DNA of 38,714 nucleotides from an uncultured bacterium. GTDB taxonomy: Bacteria > Bacteroidota > Bacteroidia > Bacteroidales > Paludibacteraceae. Below the pieces are notes generated by a model. That model did not search any database. It worked only from the letters and a program-made list of their open reading frames with translations, and was not told the origin of the DNA. The stretch covers positions 1 to 38,714 of the forward strand of contig CAMHCZ010000001.1 in assembly GCA_946183755.1 (NCBI GenBank), given 5' to 3'. Shown one piece after another: positions 1-9,200 of this stretch; position 1 is the first letter of the stretch, and each line of letters opens with the position of its first letter. The position numbers and the translations under genes are program-made.

Positions 1-37
1 AAACTTTACTATTATACAATATAGATAATTTGGACGG

Positions 38-68
38 CAAAGATAAATATTTTTTACTTCATAACAAT
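38..68 (-). promoter_or_regulatory. Candidate promoter for a gene beyond the left edge
   Basis: Read on the minus strand, a TATCTTTG -7 element (38-45) fits the Bacteroidetes TAnnTTTG consensus. It is preceded 19 bp away by ATTG (65-68) in the -33 position. It would drive a divergent gene to the left of the window. No start codon is visible inside the window, so the target is unknown. Confidence 0.4.
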
Positions 69-204
69 GTTTCTATCAACTTTTTTGCAAAAATGCGAAC
101 ACGGCCGATTTTCACCACAGATATGCGACCCGTCGCAAGCCATTTAGTTTTCGCAAAACAACAGAAAAACACAACATGCACACATTAATATATATTATAT
201 ACAC

Positions 205-212
205 TAACTTTG
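205..212 (+). promoter_or_regulatory. Candidate -7 element of the phosphatase gene
   Basis: TAACTTTG matches TAnnTTTG and lies 31 bp before the ATG at 244. No convincing TTTG is seen 19-21 bp upstream, so this rests on the -7 box alone. The remainder of bases 1-243 is AT-rich and shows no coding potential that I can support. Confidence 0.35.
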
Positions 213-243
213 ACGGACTAAACAAACAAGCTATTCAACATTT

Positions 244-720
244 ATGACAAAAGTGCTTTTCGTATGCTTGGGCAACATCTGCCGCTCCCCTATGGCGGAA
301 TGTGTGTTCAACACCGTACTCGAACGAAACAACGCAGAGACGCTCTGCAAAGTGGATTCTGCCGGCATACTCTCATATCACCAAGGAGAACAACCAGACC
401 GCCGCATGAGAGAAATGGCGAAATCGCGCGGCTACACGCTTATTCACGAATCACGTCCTGTGAAGACTCAGGATTTCTTCGACTTCGACATAATAATAGG
501 AATGGACGAGTCCAACATCGAGGATCTGAAAGACCGCGCCCCATCTGTGGAAGCGATGGACAAGATACACAGAATCTCGGAATTCTTCTCGCCAAGAGCG
601 CCGTTCGACCACATCCCCGACCCATATTATGGCGGCACAGAAGGATTCAACACGACAGTGAATCTGCTGGAAGACGCTTGCGAGAATCTTTACGAATGGA
701 TAGCCAAAGGCAATAAATAA
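244..720 (+). CDS. Low-molecular-weight protein tyrosine phosphatase
   Basis: This 158-residue protein has the complete LMW-PTP signature. The P-loop CLGNICRS near the N-terminus gives nucleophile Cys8 and phosphate-binding Arg14. The DPYYGG segment at residues 126-131 carries the general-acid Asp126 followed by the usual aromatic residues. Length is normal for the family. It should act in the cytoplasm, hydrolysing phosphotyrosine or another small phosphomonoester. In other bacteria such enzymes often counteract tyrosine kinases of capsule export, but no kinase or polysaccharide gene is present here, so the substrate is not indicated. It is a single-gene unit on the plus strand, ending at a bidirectional terminator shared with the end of the dcw cluster. 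Confidence 0.93.
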   Translation: MTKVLFVCLGNICRSPMAECVFNTVLERNNAETLCKVDSAGILSYHQGEQPDRRMREMAKSRGYTLIHESRPVKTQDFFDFDIIIGMDESNIEDLKDRAPSVEAMDKIHRISEFFSPRAPFDHIPDPYYGGTEGFNTTVNLLEDACENLYEWIAKGNK

Positions 721-749
721 ACAAAGGCGGATTTTTCATCCGCCTTTGT
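721..749. terminator. Bidirectional intrinsic terminator
   Basis: A perfect 12-bp stem (721-732 with 738-749, starting ACAAAGGCGGAT) has a TTTTC loop. It begins immediately after the phosphatase stop codon and lies 20 bp from the stop of the convergent pseudouridine synthase gene. The T-rich tract after the stem is short, so its strength is uncertain, but the position fits termination for both strands. Confidence 0.75.
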
Positions 750-768
750 CATATTCTGATGTACAGAA

Positions 769-1776
769 TCATCTTCTTTTCTTTTTGTCAAAAGAGCGTT
801 TGGTATCATTACCAGTCCGAGAGGCTCTTTTCTGCTCTCTTCGCTCTTCCTTCTGCCTCGACAACTCCTTCATGCGCTTCTCCTCATTGATAAGGAAAGC
901 GTTGAACTCCTTAGGCACAGGTGTCTCGAATCTGTGCTTCTCATGAGTTATAGGGTGGATGAACTCCAAAACCTTGGCATGGAGCGCAAGACGGTGGATT
1001 GGCGACGACGTCGCTCCGTACTTGGAGTCGCCGATTATCGGGCAGCCGATGTCCGACATGTGCACTCTGATCTGATTCTTGCGCCCCGTCTGCAAATTCA
1101 GTTTGAGAAGCGCATAATCGCCAGCCGTGCGCACAACACGATAATGTGTGACAGAGAGTTTTCCGTCGTTCTTTCCTCCTGAGTACATCACCTGCGCCCT
1201 GCTTTCGTGCAGATAGCTCTCTATCGTGTCCTCCTGCGGCTCAGGTATTCCCTCGGTTATTGCCATATAAGTGCGCTCGGTCACCATCTGTTTCCAGTTG
1301 TCTCTCATTATATGCTGAGCCTCGACAGTCTTGGCGAACATCATAACTCCCGATGTGGCCTTGTCTAAACGATGAACCGCATAGAGCTTGGCACCGACGT
1401 TCTTCTTCTCCAAGTACTGAAGAATGATGGAGAATGCCGACGGTCCTTCCTTGGTAGGCGAAGCAGAGACTGACAACAGTCCTTCCGACTTATCGACCAC
1501 AATGACGTAATCGTCCTCGTACAAAAGGCGCAGCCTTGTGTTCTTGAGTTCGTAAGAGACCTTGCCTGTGTTTATCTGCACCGCATCGCCCTTCTTGAGC
1601 TGCGAGTCAAACTTGGTCTCAATCTTGGAATTGACACAAACCTGACCATTGCGAAGAAGGCTCTTAAGCGACGTTCTTGACATTCCGGCAAAGTGACGAG
1701 CCAGAAAATCCATCAGCAAGGACGGTTCTCTCACAGTCAAATTCGTCTGTTTCTGTCGTTTACTTGGAGCTGGCAT
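769..1776 (-). CDS. RluA-family 23S rRNA/tRNA pseudouridine synthase
   Basis: This 335-residue protein has an N-terminal S4-like RNA-binding region (about residues 15-75) and an RluA catalytic domain. The catalytic motif HRLDKATSG contains the expected nucleophile Asp138, and GRKNQIRVH matches a later family motif. It converts uridine to pseudouridine in structured RNA, but the subfamily (RluC, RluD or other) and target site cannot be decided from sequence. The last 35 or so residues form an unusually Lys/Arg/Glu-rich tail that probably adds RNA affinity. It starts 5 bp after the ftsZ stop, so it is probably the last gene of the dcw transcript. Confidence 0.85.
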   Translation of the reverse strand: MPAPSKRQKQTNLTVREPSLLMDFLARHFAGMSRTSLKSLLRNGQVCVNSKIETKFDSQLKKGDAVQINTGKVSYELKNTRLRLLYEDDYVIVVDKSEGLLSVSASPTKEGPSAFSIILQYLEKKNVGAKLYAVHRLDKATSGVMMFAKTVEAQHIMRDNWKQMVTERTYMAITEGIPEPQEDTIESYLHESRAQVMYSGGKNDGKLSVTHYRVVRTAGDYALLKLNLQTGRKNQIRVHMSDIGCPIIGDSKYGATSSPIHRLALHAKVLEFIHPITHEKHRFETPVPKEFNAFLINEEKRMKELSRQKEERREQKRASRTGNDTKRSFDKKKRR

Positions 1777-1781
1777 TATGA

Positions 1782-3107
1782 CTAGTGATTATCGTTTGTA
1801 TTTCTTGGAACATAAGGTTTAGACTCTATGTTCTGTCGGCGGTTGTATGCTGGCTCGTCCTCAAGATGCTTAACGACTTCCTCGTCATCGGTTCTTGAGA
1901 GCAGGTCGCTCACCTTCTCGTTCTGCTCCTGCACGATAGTCTTGGTAGAGCCGTAGTACTGCGCGAACTTTTCCTTCTCTTCCTCAGGTTTCAGATGCGT
2001 GTTAATCGGTTCTTCCTGCTGCACAGGCTCCGGACGCACTATCTGAGCAACCTGTTCGAAAAGGTTGCGCTGCACCTTCTGTGGCTCAGGATGCTTTGGC
2101 GCCTCCATCTTAAGGTCGTCAACGTTAAATCCAGTCGCGATCAGAGTTATCTTGACCTCGCCAGACTCCAGTGTGTCGTCGAATGTCAATCCCCATATCA
2201 CATCCACATTCTCGTTGCAAACGTCTTCCTCCATGAAGTCGTTGAGGTATGCGACCTCCTCCATCTTCACCTGCTGTTCATCGTTCTTAGTGTATATGAC
2301 AAACAGCACATGCTTTGCTCCATGAATGTCGCTATCCTTAAGCAATGGAGAGTTTATCGCGTCCTTGATGGCGGCCTGGAGACGCTGTTCGCCCTTGCCG
2401 TAGCCCGAGTTCATGATAGCCACTCCACCGTCAGTCATCGTCGTGCGGACATCCTGGAAGTCCACGTTGATATGTCCATGCACAGTTATTATCTCAGAAA
2501 TGCCCTTAACCGCGCTGAGCAACACGTCATCGGCCTTTGAGAATCCGTTTGAAATCTCAAGGTCGGAATGAATATCCCTCAGTCGCTCATTATTAATCAC
2601 AAGCATCGCATCCACGCAGTCCTTCATATTCTCCACACCCTGGAGAGCCTGCGAGATTTTGCGTCTGCCCTCGAACAAGAAAGGCACCGTGACTACGCCG
2701 ACTGTAAGAATATCACGATCCTTCGCCATCTTGGCTACTACAGGAGCGGCTCCAGTACCAGTTCCGCCGCCCATTCCGGCTGTGATGAAGACCATGCTTG
2801 TGTTAGGGCTTTCGAGCACGCCCTTTATTTCCTCCTCCGACTCCTTGGCTGCGGCATTAGCCTTTTCTGGCTTCGCACCAGCGCCAAGTCCCTTGCATGT
2901 CTCAGGACCCAGCAGGATTTTATTCTCGACAGCGACTTTGTCCAAAGCCTGTCTATCTGTATTCATAACGACGAAGTCGACTCCGGTGATACCTTTGTCT
3001 GCCATGTGAGCAACTGCGTTGCATCCACCGCCGCCCACACCGATAACCTTTATTATCGAAGACAATGCCGACGGGCCGTCAAATTTCACGATATTTTCCT
3101 CATCCAT
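1782..3107 (-). CDS. ftsZ: Cell division protein FtsZ
   Basis: FtsZ is the tubulin-like GTPase that polymerises into the Z ring at the division site. The 441-residue protein shows the nucleotide-binding GVGGGGCNAV near residue 23 and the tubulin signature GGGTGTG at residues 113-119. The globular core ends near residue 330. A long variable linker rich in Glu, Gln and Lys follows, then a DEPAYNRR-type conserved tail near the C-terminus that in the family binds FtsA. It lies 45 bp downstream of ftsA in the same direction. The ATG at 3105-3107 is the natural start. No defect is visible. Confidence 0.98.
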   Translation of the reverse strand: MDEENIVKFDGPSALSSIIKVIGVGGGGCNAVAHMADKGITGVDFVVMNTDRQALDKVAVENKILLGPETCKGLGAGAKPEKANAAAKESEEEIKGVLESPNTSMVFITAGMGGGTGTGAAPVVAKMAKDRDILTVGVVTVPFLFEGRRKISQALQGVENMKDCVDAMLVINNERLRDIHSDLEISNGFSKADDVLLSAVKGISEIITVHGHINVDFQDVRTTMTDGGVAIMNSGYGKGEQRLQAAIKDAINSPLLKDSDIHGAKHVLFVIYTKNDEQQVKMEEVAYLNDFMEEDVCNENVDVIWGLTFDDTLESGEVKITLIATGFNVDDLKMEAPKHPEPQKVQRNLFEQVAQIVRPEPVQQEEPINTHLKPEEEKEKFAQYYGSTKTIVQEQNEKVSDLLSRTDDEEVVKHLEDEPAYNRRQNIESKPYVPRNTNDNH

Positions 3108-3152
3108 AATATTCTATGTTTAATTTGTTGTTATTTCAAGATAATATTTCAT

Positions 3153-4454
3153 TTACTCACCAAAGCCGTCCTCTGTGTCGTTAAAAAAGAGATTTCCAAC
3201 CTTACCGACCATACTGAAGATGCCCTTCCTGTTCTTTTTCTTCTTAGCGTGCGAATCATCCGGACGCACTGGAGTAGGAGGAATCACCTCGCCAGGAACG
3301 CCCTTGCTCACTGTGCAGTCTTCGCTCGCCCTGAGAACAAGACCATAAAGAACCGCATATTCCGGCCTTATGAAGTTCTCCGGAGTATCCTCTTTCAGCA
3401 CATTGCTCCAATCGGCGTACCGCGCTTCCATGCCGGACTTGAACTCAACAAACTCGCGCAGTCCGTTAAGCTTGGAGCCACCGCCGGTGAGCACAATTCC
3501 GTTGCTGATTTTCTGGTAGCATCCAGATTTGTCTATCTCGCCGCAGACCTGGTCCATAATCTCATCGACTCTGGCATCGATGCGCTTGTTTAGGTCGTAT
3601 GTGTCCAACTGGATAGACTCGTCGTCAGAATTGAGGTTTATGATCTGCGTCTTCTGGTCGCTGTGCACAGCTCCGTACTTAATCTTTATTCTCTCGGCCT
3701 GCATCTTAGTCAGTTTCAAAGCCGTCAAGTCATCTGTTATCGAGTTGGAGCCGAACGGTATCACGCCAACGTGTCTTACCTTGTTATCATAGAAAACCAC
3801 AACCGATGTCGTGGAATGACCGAAGTCAACAACGGCACAGCCTATCTCACGGTCCTTGGGAGATGTCGCGCAATACGCCATTTCCAAAGGCGACACAAAC
3901 AATCCAGCCGACTTGACCGACACTCTCGGAAGCGCGTCAGCCACCTTCATGTTCAAGCTCTGTGTGCCGTGTATGTTCAAGAATCTTGACACGATGTTCT
4001 TGCCCTCGTAGTCCAATGGCGTTTCGCAGTCCAAGCCATCAATCTTGAACTCAAGCTCCAGAGTCATGAACGACGAGAGGTTCTCGTCCATTATGTTTTT
4101 CTCAGCATCTTTCTTCATCTGGTCGATGAGTTCCCTGCTCAGCCTTGTGTTTTCAGGATATTCGAACGGCATTGTCAACACAGACGAAGTCATAGAAAAA
4201 CCGCCAAAGCCGGAATAAGCCTTGTCTATCTTGAGGTTAGTCATAGCCTTGTTATTCTCAACCACCTTCACCAAGTTAGACACCTGCAGGGCCGCGCTCG
4301 AAGGGTTCATTATCGAGCCTCGCAGCACGCCCTTGGAGGCGACCTCATCAATAGAAAGGATTTCAATCCTTCCGCTGGCATCTTTCTTAGCAAGAATAGA
4401 CCTGATTTTCGATGAGCCAAAATCTATGGCAAAATATAAATTACTGTCTGGCAT
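3153..4454 (-). CDS. ftsA: Cell division protein FtsA
   Basis: FtsA is an actin-fold ATPase that tethers FtsZ filaments to the inner membrane and recruits later division proteins. The 433 residues include the N-terminal phosphate-1 motif IDFGSSKIRS, a phosphate-2 motif in VVDFGHSTTSV and the adenosine motif VLTGGGSKLNGL. A basic and hydrophobic stretch near the C-terminus (KKKNRKGIFSMVGKVGNLFF) fits the amphipathic membrane-targeting helix. It sits between ftsQ (24 bp) and ftsZ (45 bp), the usual order. Confidence 0.96.
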   Translation of the reverse strand: MPDSNLYFAIDFGSSKIRSILAKKDASGRIEILSIDEVASKGVLRGSIMNPSSAALQVSNLVKVVENNKAMTNLKIDKAYSGFGGFSMTSSVLTMPFEYPENTRLSRELIDQMKKDAEKNIMDENLSSFMTLELEFKIDGLDCETPLDYEGKNIVSRFLNIHGTQSLNMKVADALPRVSVKSAGLFVSPLEMAYCATSPKDREIGCAVVDFGHSTTSVVVFYDNKVRHVGVIPFGSNSITDDLTALKLTKMQAERIKIKYGAVHSDQKTQIINLNSDDESIQLDTYDLNKRIDARVDEIMDQVCGEIDKSGCYQKISNGIVLTGGGSKLNGLREFVEFKSGMEARYADWSNVLKEDTPENFIRPEYAVLYGLVLRASEDCTVSKGVPGEVIPPTPVRPDDSHAKKKKNRKGIFSMVGKVGNLFFNDTEDGFGE

Positions 4455-4478
4455 ATATAATTCTGTTTTTATTCTTCA

Positions 4479-5225
4479 CTATTTTTTCTTTGTGCAAATC
4501 ACTTGCTTCGCGAATTCCACGTTAACCGCAGAGTAGTCGCCCCAGCCGATTTTGCTCAGGCCTTTCACATAAAACGTCTTCAGCCTCTGCAGTTTCTCCT
4601 CGTATCCCTCCACTGTGCCGAAGACGATTTTGTGGTCGCCGAGCGTCGGTATTATCGTCAGCTTGTTGTCGTCGGAAATGACAATCTGCTGAATCTCAGC
4701 CGACCAGAACTCGTCGCGGCTCACGTACACCATAAAGTCCTTAAGCTCTGTGGTCACGAACTTTTTGTCGATGTGCCCTGTGACTATTGGGACGTAAGCA
4801 TTATAATTCTCAGACAACGGGAACATTTTTCCCTCATTGTCAACATAATAGCTGTTATCATCGAGGATTCTCATTACAGGCAGTCTCTGCCATATCTTGA
4901 CGCCCAAGTCGCCGCTTGGCAGATAATAGCACTCTGCTCTTCTGATTACGGAATCCTTCATCAGCAACACTTCGATGGCCTTTATGTCAATGTTTTTCTT
5001 CTTCTGACCAATCAGCTTTGGATACCTTTTCTTAATCAACGACACGACATCCGAATCGGAGACAAAACTCAGCTCGTTGGCGTCGGCTATCTCGACTTTT
5101 ATGTCGCGGCAAGTCTTGTCCTCATCCTTGCCCGAATTCGCTATAGCCACATAGACAAAGAAGCCGACCGCCACTACGACCAACACACATATTCCAATAT
5201 TTCTCCATTTAACACGTCGTGCCAT
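4479..5225 (-). CDS. ftsQ: Cell division protein FtsQ
   Basis: The protein has a short basic cytoplasmic N-terminus, one transmembrane helix (about residues 8-30), then a periplasmic region starting with a POTRA-like segment. This is the bitopic layout of FtsQ, which links early and late divisome proteins with FtsL and FtsB. I start it at the ATG at 5225 (MARRVKWRN, 248 aa). The longer frame begins with a TTG at 5240 inside the end of murC and adds only five residues. Sequence conservation is weak, as is normal for FtsQ, so the call leans on topology and its place between murC and ftsA. Confidence 0.88.
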   Translation of the reverse strand: MARRVKWRNIGICVLVVVAVGFFVYVAIANSGKDEDKTCRDIKVEIADANELSFVSDSDVVSLIKKRYPKLIGQKKKNIDIKAIEVLLMKDSVIRRAECYYLPSGDLGVKIWQRLPVMRILDDNSYYVDNEGKMFPLSENYNAYVPIVTGHIDKKFVTTELKDFMVYVSRDEFWSAEIQQIVISDDNKLTIIPTLGDHKIVFGTVEGYEEKLQRLKTFYVKGLSKIGWGDYSAVNVEFAKQVICTKKK

Positions 5226-5236
5226 CACACTAAATA

Positions 5237-6649
5237 TCAATCGTTGTGTTTGTGCATAAACTCCACAATCTTAGGTATCTCCAAGTCAATATCGCCTGCG
5301 CCTAAGGTAAGAAGAATATCAAAGTCATGTTTCTCCAGCTCGCCGATAAGTTCCGCCTTCGTCACTGCGACCTTTTTCTTCGACGTCACTTTGTCAAGTA
5401 TGATAGACGACGTAACGCCAGGTATAGGCTTCTCTCTTGCCGGATATATGTCCAGCAGCACGACATCGTCAACTATCGACAGCGCCTCGGCGAAATCCTC
5501 TGCGAGGTCTCTTGTCCTCGTATATAAATGCGGCTGGAACACCGCACATATCTTCAAGTCAGGATAAAGGAAGCGAACAGAGTCGAGTGTCGCTTTTATC
5601 TCGGCTGGGTGATGGGCGTAATCGTCGATGTAGCGAGTCTCACGTCCGTCTTTAACGTTATGATAGTGAGTCTCGAATCTGCGCTTTGTGCCTCTGAAGG
5701 TGCTCATTCCCAGTCTTATCTCCTCATGACGAGCGCCACAGAGCAGTGCTACAGCGATGGCAGCCACAGCGTCCTCGACGTTAATCAATATCGGCACACC
5801 GAGGTCAATGTCCTTTATCACGCCATAAGGGGTAACCATATTGAATCGGATTGTTCCGTTCATTTTCCTTATGAAAGTCGCATAGAAATCCGGACGCTTG
5901 CCTCCCATGACAGGACGGCCGCTGTAGGAATAAACCTTGACGCCCTTCTTGACCTGCGGCTTCACCTTGACTGTCCTTTTGAGCAGCAATGCTCCGCCTT
6001 CCTTTATGAGCGAAGTGAACTTGGCAAAGCTCTCCCTCACGCTCTTGACATCGCCGTAGATGTCCAGATGGTCGGCATCGGCGGAAGTTATCACGGCAAT
6101 CTGAGGCTCAAGATTCAGGAACGACCTGTCATACTCATCAGCCTCGATGACCACACGGTCAGTCTTGTCGCTGAGCAGCAGGTTAGTGCCGAAGTTGAGC
6201 GATATGCCTCCGAGGAATGCGTTGCAGCCTTTGCTGGTCTGCTGCAGTATGTTGGCTATCATGTTGCAAGTCGTCGTCTTGCCATGAGTTCCAGCTACGC
6301 AAAGTCCCTTGTGCTCTCGTGTGATATTGCCAAGCAACTGCGCTCTTTTGAGCATCGTGAAGCCGTTATCCTTGAAATAACGGAACTCGGCATTCTCGGC
6401 AGGAATCGCTGGCGTGAACACAATCAGTGTCTCGTCGGACATCTTGAACTGCGACGGTATCTGGTCAACATCATCCTCATAATGTATCGCTATGCCCTCT
6501 GACTCCAGCTGCTTGCACAGTTCGCTGCGTGTCCTGTCGTAGCCAGCCACCTCGGCGCCTTTCGCATTATAGAAACGAGCCAACGCGCTCATGCCTATGC
6601 CGCCTATGCCAAGGAAGAAGTATCTCTTTTGCTTATTCTGGTCAGCCAT
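5237..6649 (-). CDS. murC: UDP-N-acetylmuramate--L-alanine ligase (MurC)
   Basis: MurC adds L-Ala to UDP-MurNAc with ATP, the first amino acid of the peptidoglycan stem. The 470-residue protein has the N-terminal Rossmann GIGGIGMSALA, the Mur-ligase P-loop GTHGKTTT at residues 120-127, the central-domain EADEYDRSFL and the C-terminal DDYAHHPAEI with FQPHLYTRT. These are MurC-specific rather than MurD/E/F-type. Length is standard. It starts 27 bp after murG and is followed by ftsQ after 11 bp. Confidence 0.97.
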   Translation of the reverse strand: MADQNKQKRYFFLGIGGIGMSALARFYNAKGAEVAGYDRTRSELCKQLESEGIAIHYEDDVDQIPSQFKMSDETLIVFTPAIPAENAEFRYFKDNGFTMLKRAQLLGNITREHKGLCVAGTHGKTTTCNMIANILQQTSKGCNAFLGGISLNFGTNLLLSDKTDRVVIEADEYDRSFLNLEPQIAVITSADADHLDIYGDVKSVRESFAKFTSLIKEGGALLLKRTVKVKPQVKKGVKVYSYSGRPVMGGKRPDFYATFIRKMNGTIRFNMVTPYGVIKDIDLGVPILINVEDAVAAIAVALLCGARHEEIRLGMSTFRGTKRRFETHYHNVKDGRETRYIDDYAHHPAEIKATLDSVRFLYPDLKICAVFQPHLYTRTRDLAEDFAEALSIVDDVVLLDIYPAREKPIPGVTSSIILDKVTSKKKVAVTKAELIGELEKHDFDILLTLGAGDIDLEIPKIVEFMHKHND

Positions 6650-6676
6650 TGCTTTATAATTGTCTTTTTTTGAGTT

Positions 6677-7795
6677 CTACTTTATAAGTTTTATCACCTC
6701 GTCAGCTATTCTGTTGGCAGAATCCTTCTCTGCCAATTTGCTGATATTCTCGCTCAGACTCTTGAGCTTAGCCTCGTCTCTGATGGTGAGCAAAGCTGTG
6801 TCCACAAGCTGCGCCACAGCGTCCTTGTCGTGTATCAGTATGGCTGCGTCCTTGGTGGATAGCGCAAGTGCGTTTTTCGTCTGGTGGTCCTCTGCCACAT
6901 TAGGCGATGGCACCAGTATCACAGGCTTGCCCAGCAGACACAGCTCGGATATTGAGCTGGCTCCCGCTCTCGACACCACGAGATCGGCCACGGTGTAGGC
7001 ATAATCCATTCTTGAAATAAAGTCAGTGACGACAACGCCTGAGTCCGCAGGCAGGTCCGAAGTTTTGGCTCTCATTTCGTCGATATATATCTTGCCTGTC
7101 TGCCACAGGACTTGCACATCCTGCTCAGCCGCAAGTTTTCTCACTCCAGCCAGCAAACTGTTGTTCACCGTTCTGGCGCCGAGGCTTCCGCCTATCACGA
7201 CAATAGTCTTTTTGCTTGGGTCGAAGCCGAATTCCTTGTAGGCGAGTTCCTTGTCCACTTGCGCGCAAAGGTTCTGTCGCACTGGGTTTCCAGTCTTTAT
7301 TATCTTATCAGCAGGGAAGAATCGCTCCATATTGTCATAAGCGACGCAAATCTTGCTGACCTTCTTAGCCAGCAGTTTGTTTGTCACGCCGGCATACGAA
7401 TTCTGCTCCTGGATGAGTGAAGGCACGTTCAGCGACGAAGCCGCCCAAAGCGCCGCACCGCTCGCATAGCCGCCGACTCCGACAGCCACGTCAGGCTTGA
7501 ACTCCTTGACTATGCTTCTCGCCATCAGCAGGCTCTTGAACAGGCGGAAAAGCACTTTGATGTTGGCGAGTTTGTTCGCTCTGTTGAAGCCTTGTATTGG
7601 CAGACCCTTAATCTTGTAGCCAGCCGCTGGCACTCTCTCCATCTCCATTCTGCCTTCAGCACCTACGAACAAGATTTCAGAATCAGGCATTTTCTCCTTC
7701 AACGCGTTGGCTATTGACACGGCTGGGAATATATGTCCGCCCGTGCCGCCTCCGCTGACAAGTATGTGGATATTCTTCTTCATATTATTAATCAC
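6677..7795 (-). CDS. murG: UDP-GlcNAc:undecaprenyl-PP-MurNAc-pentapeptide GlcNAc transferase (MurG)
   Basis: MurG transfers GlcNAc to lipid I to form lipid II on the cytoplasmic face of the membrane. The 372-residue protein has the glycine-rich GGGTGGHIFPA near the N-terminus, GVGGYASG, IQEQNSYAGVTNK, and the donor-site run GGSLGARTVN with RAGASSISEL. The frame starts at 7795, overlapping ftsW by 8 bp. A second ATG four codons later (7783) would give MKKNIHILVSGGG with a 4-bp gap, which fits homologous N-termini at least as well. The overlap suggests translational coupling with ftsW. Confidence 0.97.
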   Translation of the reverse strand: MINNMKKNIHILVSGGGTGGHIFPAVSIANALKEKMPDSEILFVGAEGRMEMERVPAAGYKIKGLPIQGFNRANKLANIKVLFRLFKSLLMARSIVKEFKPDVAVGVGGYASGAALWAASSLNVPSLIQEQNSYAGVTNKLLAKKVSKICVAYDNMERFFPADKIIKTGNPVRQNLCAQVDKELAYKEFGFDPSKKTIVVIGGSLGARTVNNSLLAGVRKLAAEQDVQVLWQTGKIYIDEMRAKTSDLPADSGVVVTDFISRMDYAYTVADLVVSRAGASSISELCLLGKPVILVPSPNVAEDHQTKNALALSTKDAAILIHDKDAVAQLVDTALLTIRDEAKLKSLSENISKLAEKDSANRIADEVIKLIK

Positions 7796-9191
7796 TTAAT
7801 GTTATATTTTCTTTTTCTTCGTTATTATCCTCGTCAGAAGACTCTTCTGTCGCGATTTCTCCTTCAGTTATCGGCGAATCAACGGGTGTTTCCACAGTCT
7901 CCTCCGCGTCATCAGACACAGCCACAGCCGCTTTGTTCTGCTGCTTAGACAGCACCGCAAGTCTCTCGATAACGCCTATCGCAAAGAGCGTTATGAATAT
8001 GGATGTTCTACCACGCGAAATCAGTGGAAGCGGCTGACCTGTGACAGGTCCCAAGTGGACGGAAACTCCTGCGCTTATCAACGCCTGAATCGTGATAATT
8101 GTTCCCAGACCCAGCACAAGAAGCGATATGTATGGGTCTTTGGAGCGTTTGGCTATTATTCCGCACCGGAACAATAGAATCAGATACGCCAGCAGCACCA
8201 ACGAGCCTATGAATAATCCGTACTCCTCTATTATGATAGCGAAAACGAAGTCGGCGAATATCTGAGGCAGCACATCTCTTTCCTTGCTGTTGCCGGGACC
8301 GAGCCCCACCATGCCGCTTCGCGATATGGCAATCTGTGAATGAACAACCTGCGATGTATAGTCGTTGTACGTGTACTTCGTGTTCTCGTCCTCAAGCATG
8401 AAGCTTATGGTTCTGTTATACCATGTCTCGCCGCGTGAGAAGAGGTGGTCGCCTGTGTCATGACCGTGCTTCAACGCAAGGCTGAACGCTCCACCGAGCA
8501 CTACTGTCGCCACAACCATGAGCAACGCCGCCCTATTCCATATACCCGAAAGCCACAGCATCGACAGACACAACAGATATATGATGACGCCTGTGGACAT
8601 GTTGGCCATAGTGATAGGCAGCGTGACAGCCATCATCACCAAAAGGAAAAGCACGAATCTTGTGTTTCTCACGAACTTCTCGTCGTTCAGATCCTTGTCC
8701 AAATGCTTGGCTATGAACCTCATCACACGGCTTTCCTCTGCCGGCACTGTCAGGTAATATGCAACGCTCGCCACAAGAGCAAGCTTGGCTATCTCTGACG
8801 GCTGGAACGTAAAGCCGAGTATCTGCACCCATCTCGAAGCCGAGTTCAATGTAGAAACGTTGATTATGCTTGACATGAACCCAGGAATCATGCCCGGGAA
8901 TGTCATCGCAAGCAACAGGAACAGGGCAATGAACAAGAAGACGAACGTGCCTTTCTTTATCCACTTGAGCGGCAGCCTGTGATGAACGATTATCGCTATA
9001 ATCAGTCCAAGCACAAGCGCTATGGCATGTCCCACGACCTCTCCGTTGACATCACCTGTCTTATTAACAAGCTGACTCGTAGCACTATAAGCCACCATGA
9101 CTGAGAACGCGGATAATATCAGCGTCATCACCCAAAGTATTCTGTCGCCGTCGAAGAGGCGTTTCAAAAATGAAGTGCTACTTTCGCTCAT
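7788..9191 (-). CDS. ftsW: SEDS-family peptidoglycan glycosyltransferase FtsW
   Basis: This 467-residue polytopic membrane protein has about ten hydrophobic segments. FtsW polymerises lipid II into glycan strands at the septum together with the class B PBP FtsI. Visible family landmarks are FQPSEIAKLA after the early helices, the extracytoplasmic loop ending SQIAISRSGMVGLGPGNS, LPQIFADFVFAIIIEEYG with the conserved acidic residues, and the GQPLPLIS segment near the last helices. A hydrophilic, strongly acidic cytoplasmic tail of roughly 55 residues follows the last helix. Linkage to ftsI and murG supports FtsW rather than RodA. Confidence 0.95.
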   Translation of the reverse strand: MSESSTSFLKRLFDGDRILWVMTLILSAFSVMVAYSATSQLVNKTGDVNGEVVGHAIALVLGLIIAIIVHHRLPLKWIKKGTFVFLFIALFLLLAMTFPGMIPGFMSSIINVSTLNSASRWVQILGFTFQPSEIAKLALVASVAYYLTVPAEESRVMRFIAKHLDKDLNDEKFVRNTRFVLFLLVMMAVTLPITMANMSTGVIIYLLCLSMLWLSGIWNRAALLMVVATVVLGGAFSLALKHGHDTGDHLFSRGETWYNRTISFMLEDENTKYTYNDYTSQVVHSQIAISRSGMVGLGPGNSKERDVLPQIFADFVFAIIIEEYGLFIGSLVLLAYLILLFRCGIIAKRSKDPYISLLVLGLGTIITIQALISAGVSVHLGPVTGQPLPLISRGRTSIFITLFAIGVIERLAVLSKQQNKAAVAVSDDAEETVETPVDSPITEGEIATEESSDEDNNEEKENITLSD

Positions 9192-9200
9192 AACTTCGTA

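Noticed and set aside
2568..3593. 341-codon plus-strand open frame
   Set aside because: It lies antisense to ftsZ and ftsA, has no recognisable domain or start signal, and its composition mirrors the codon pattern of the real genes.
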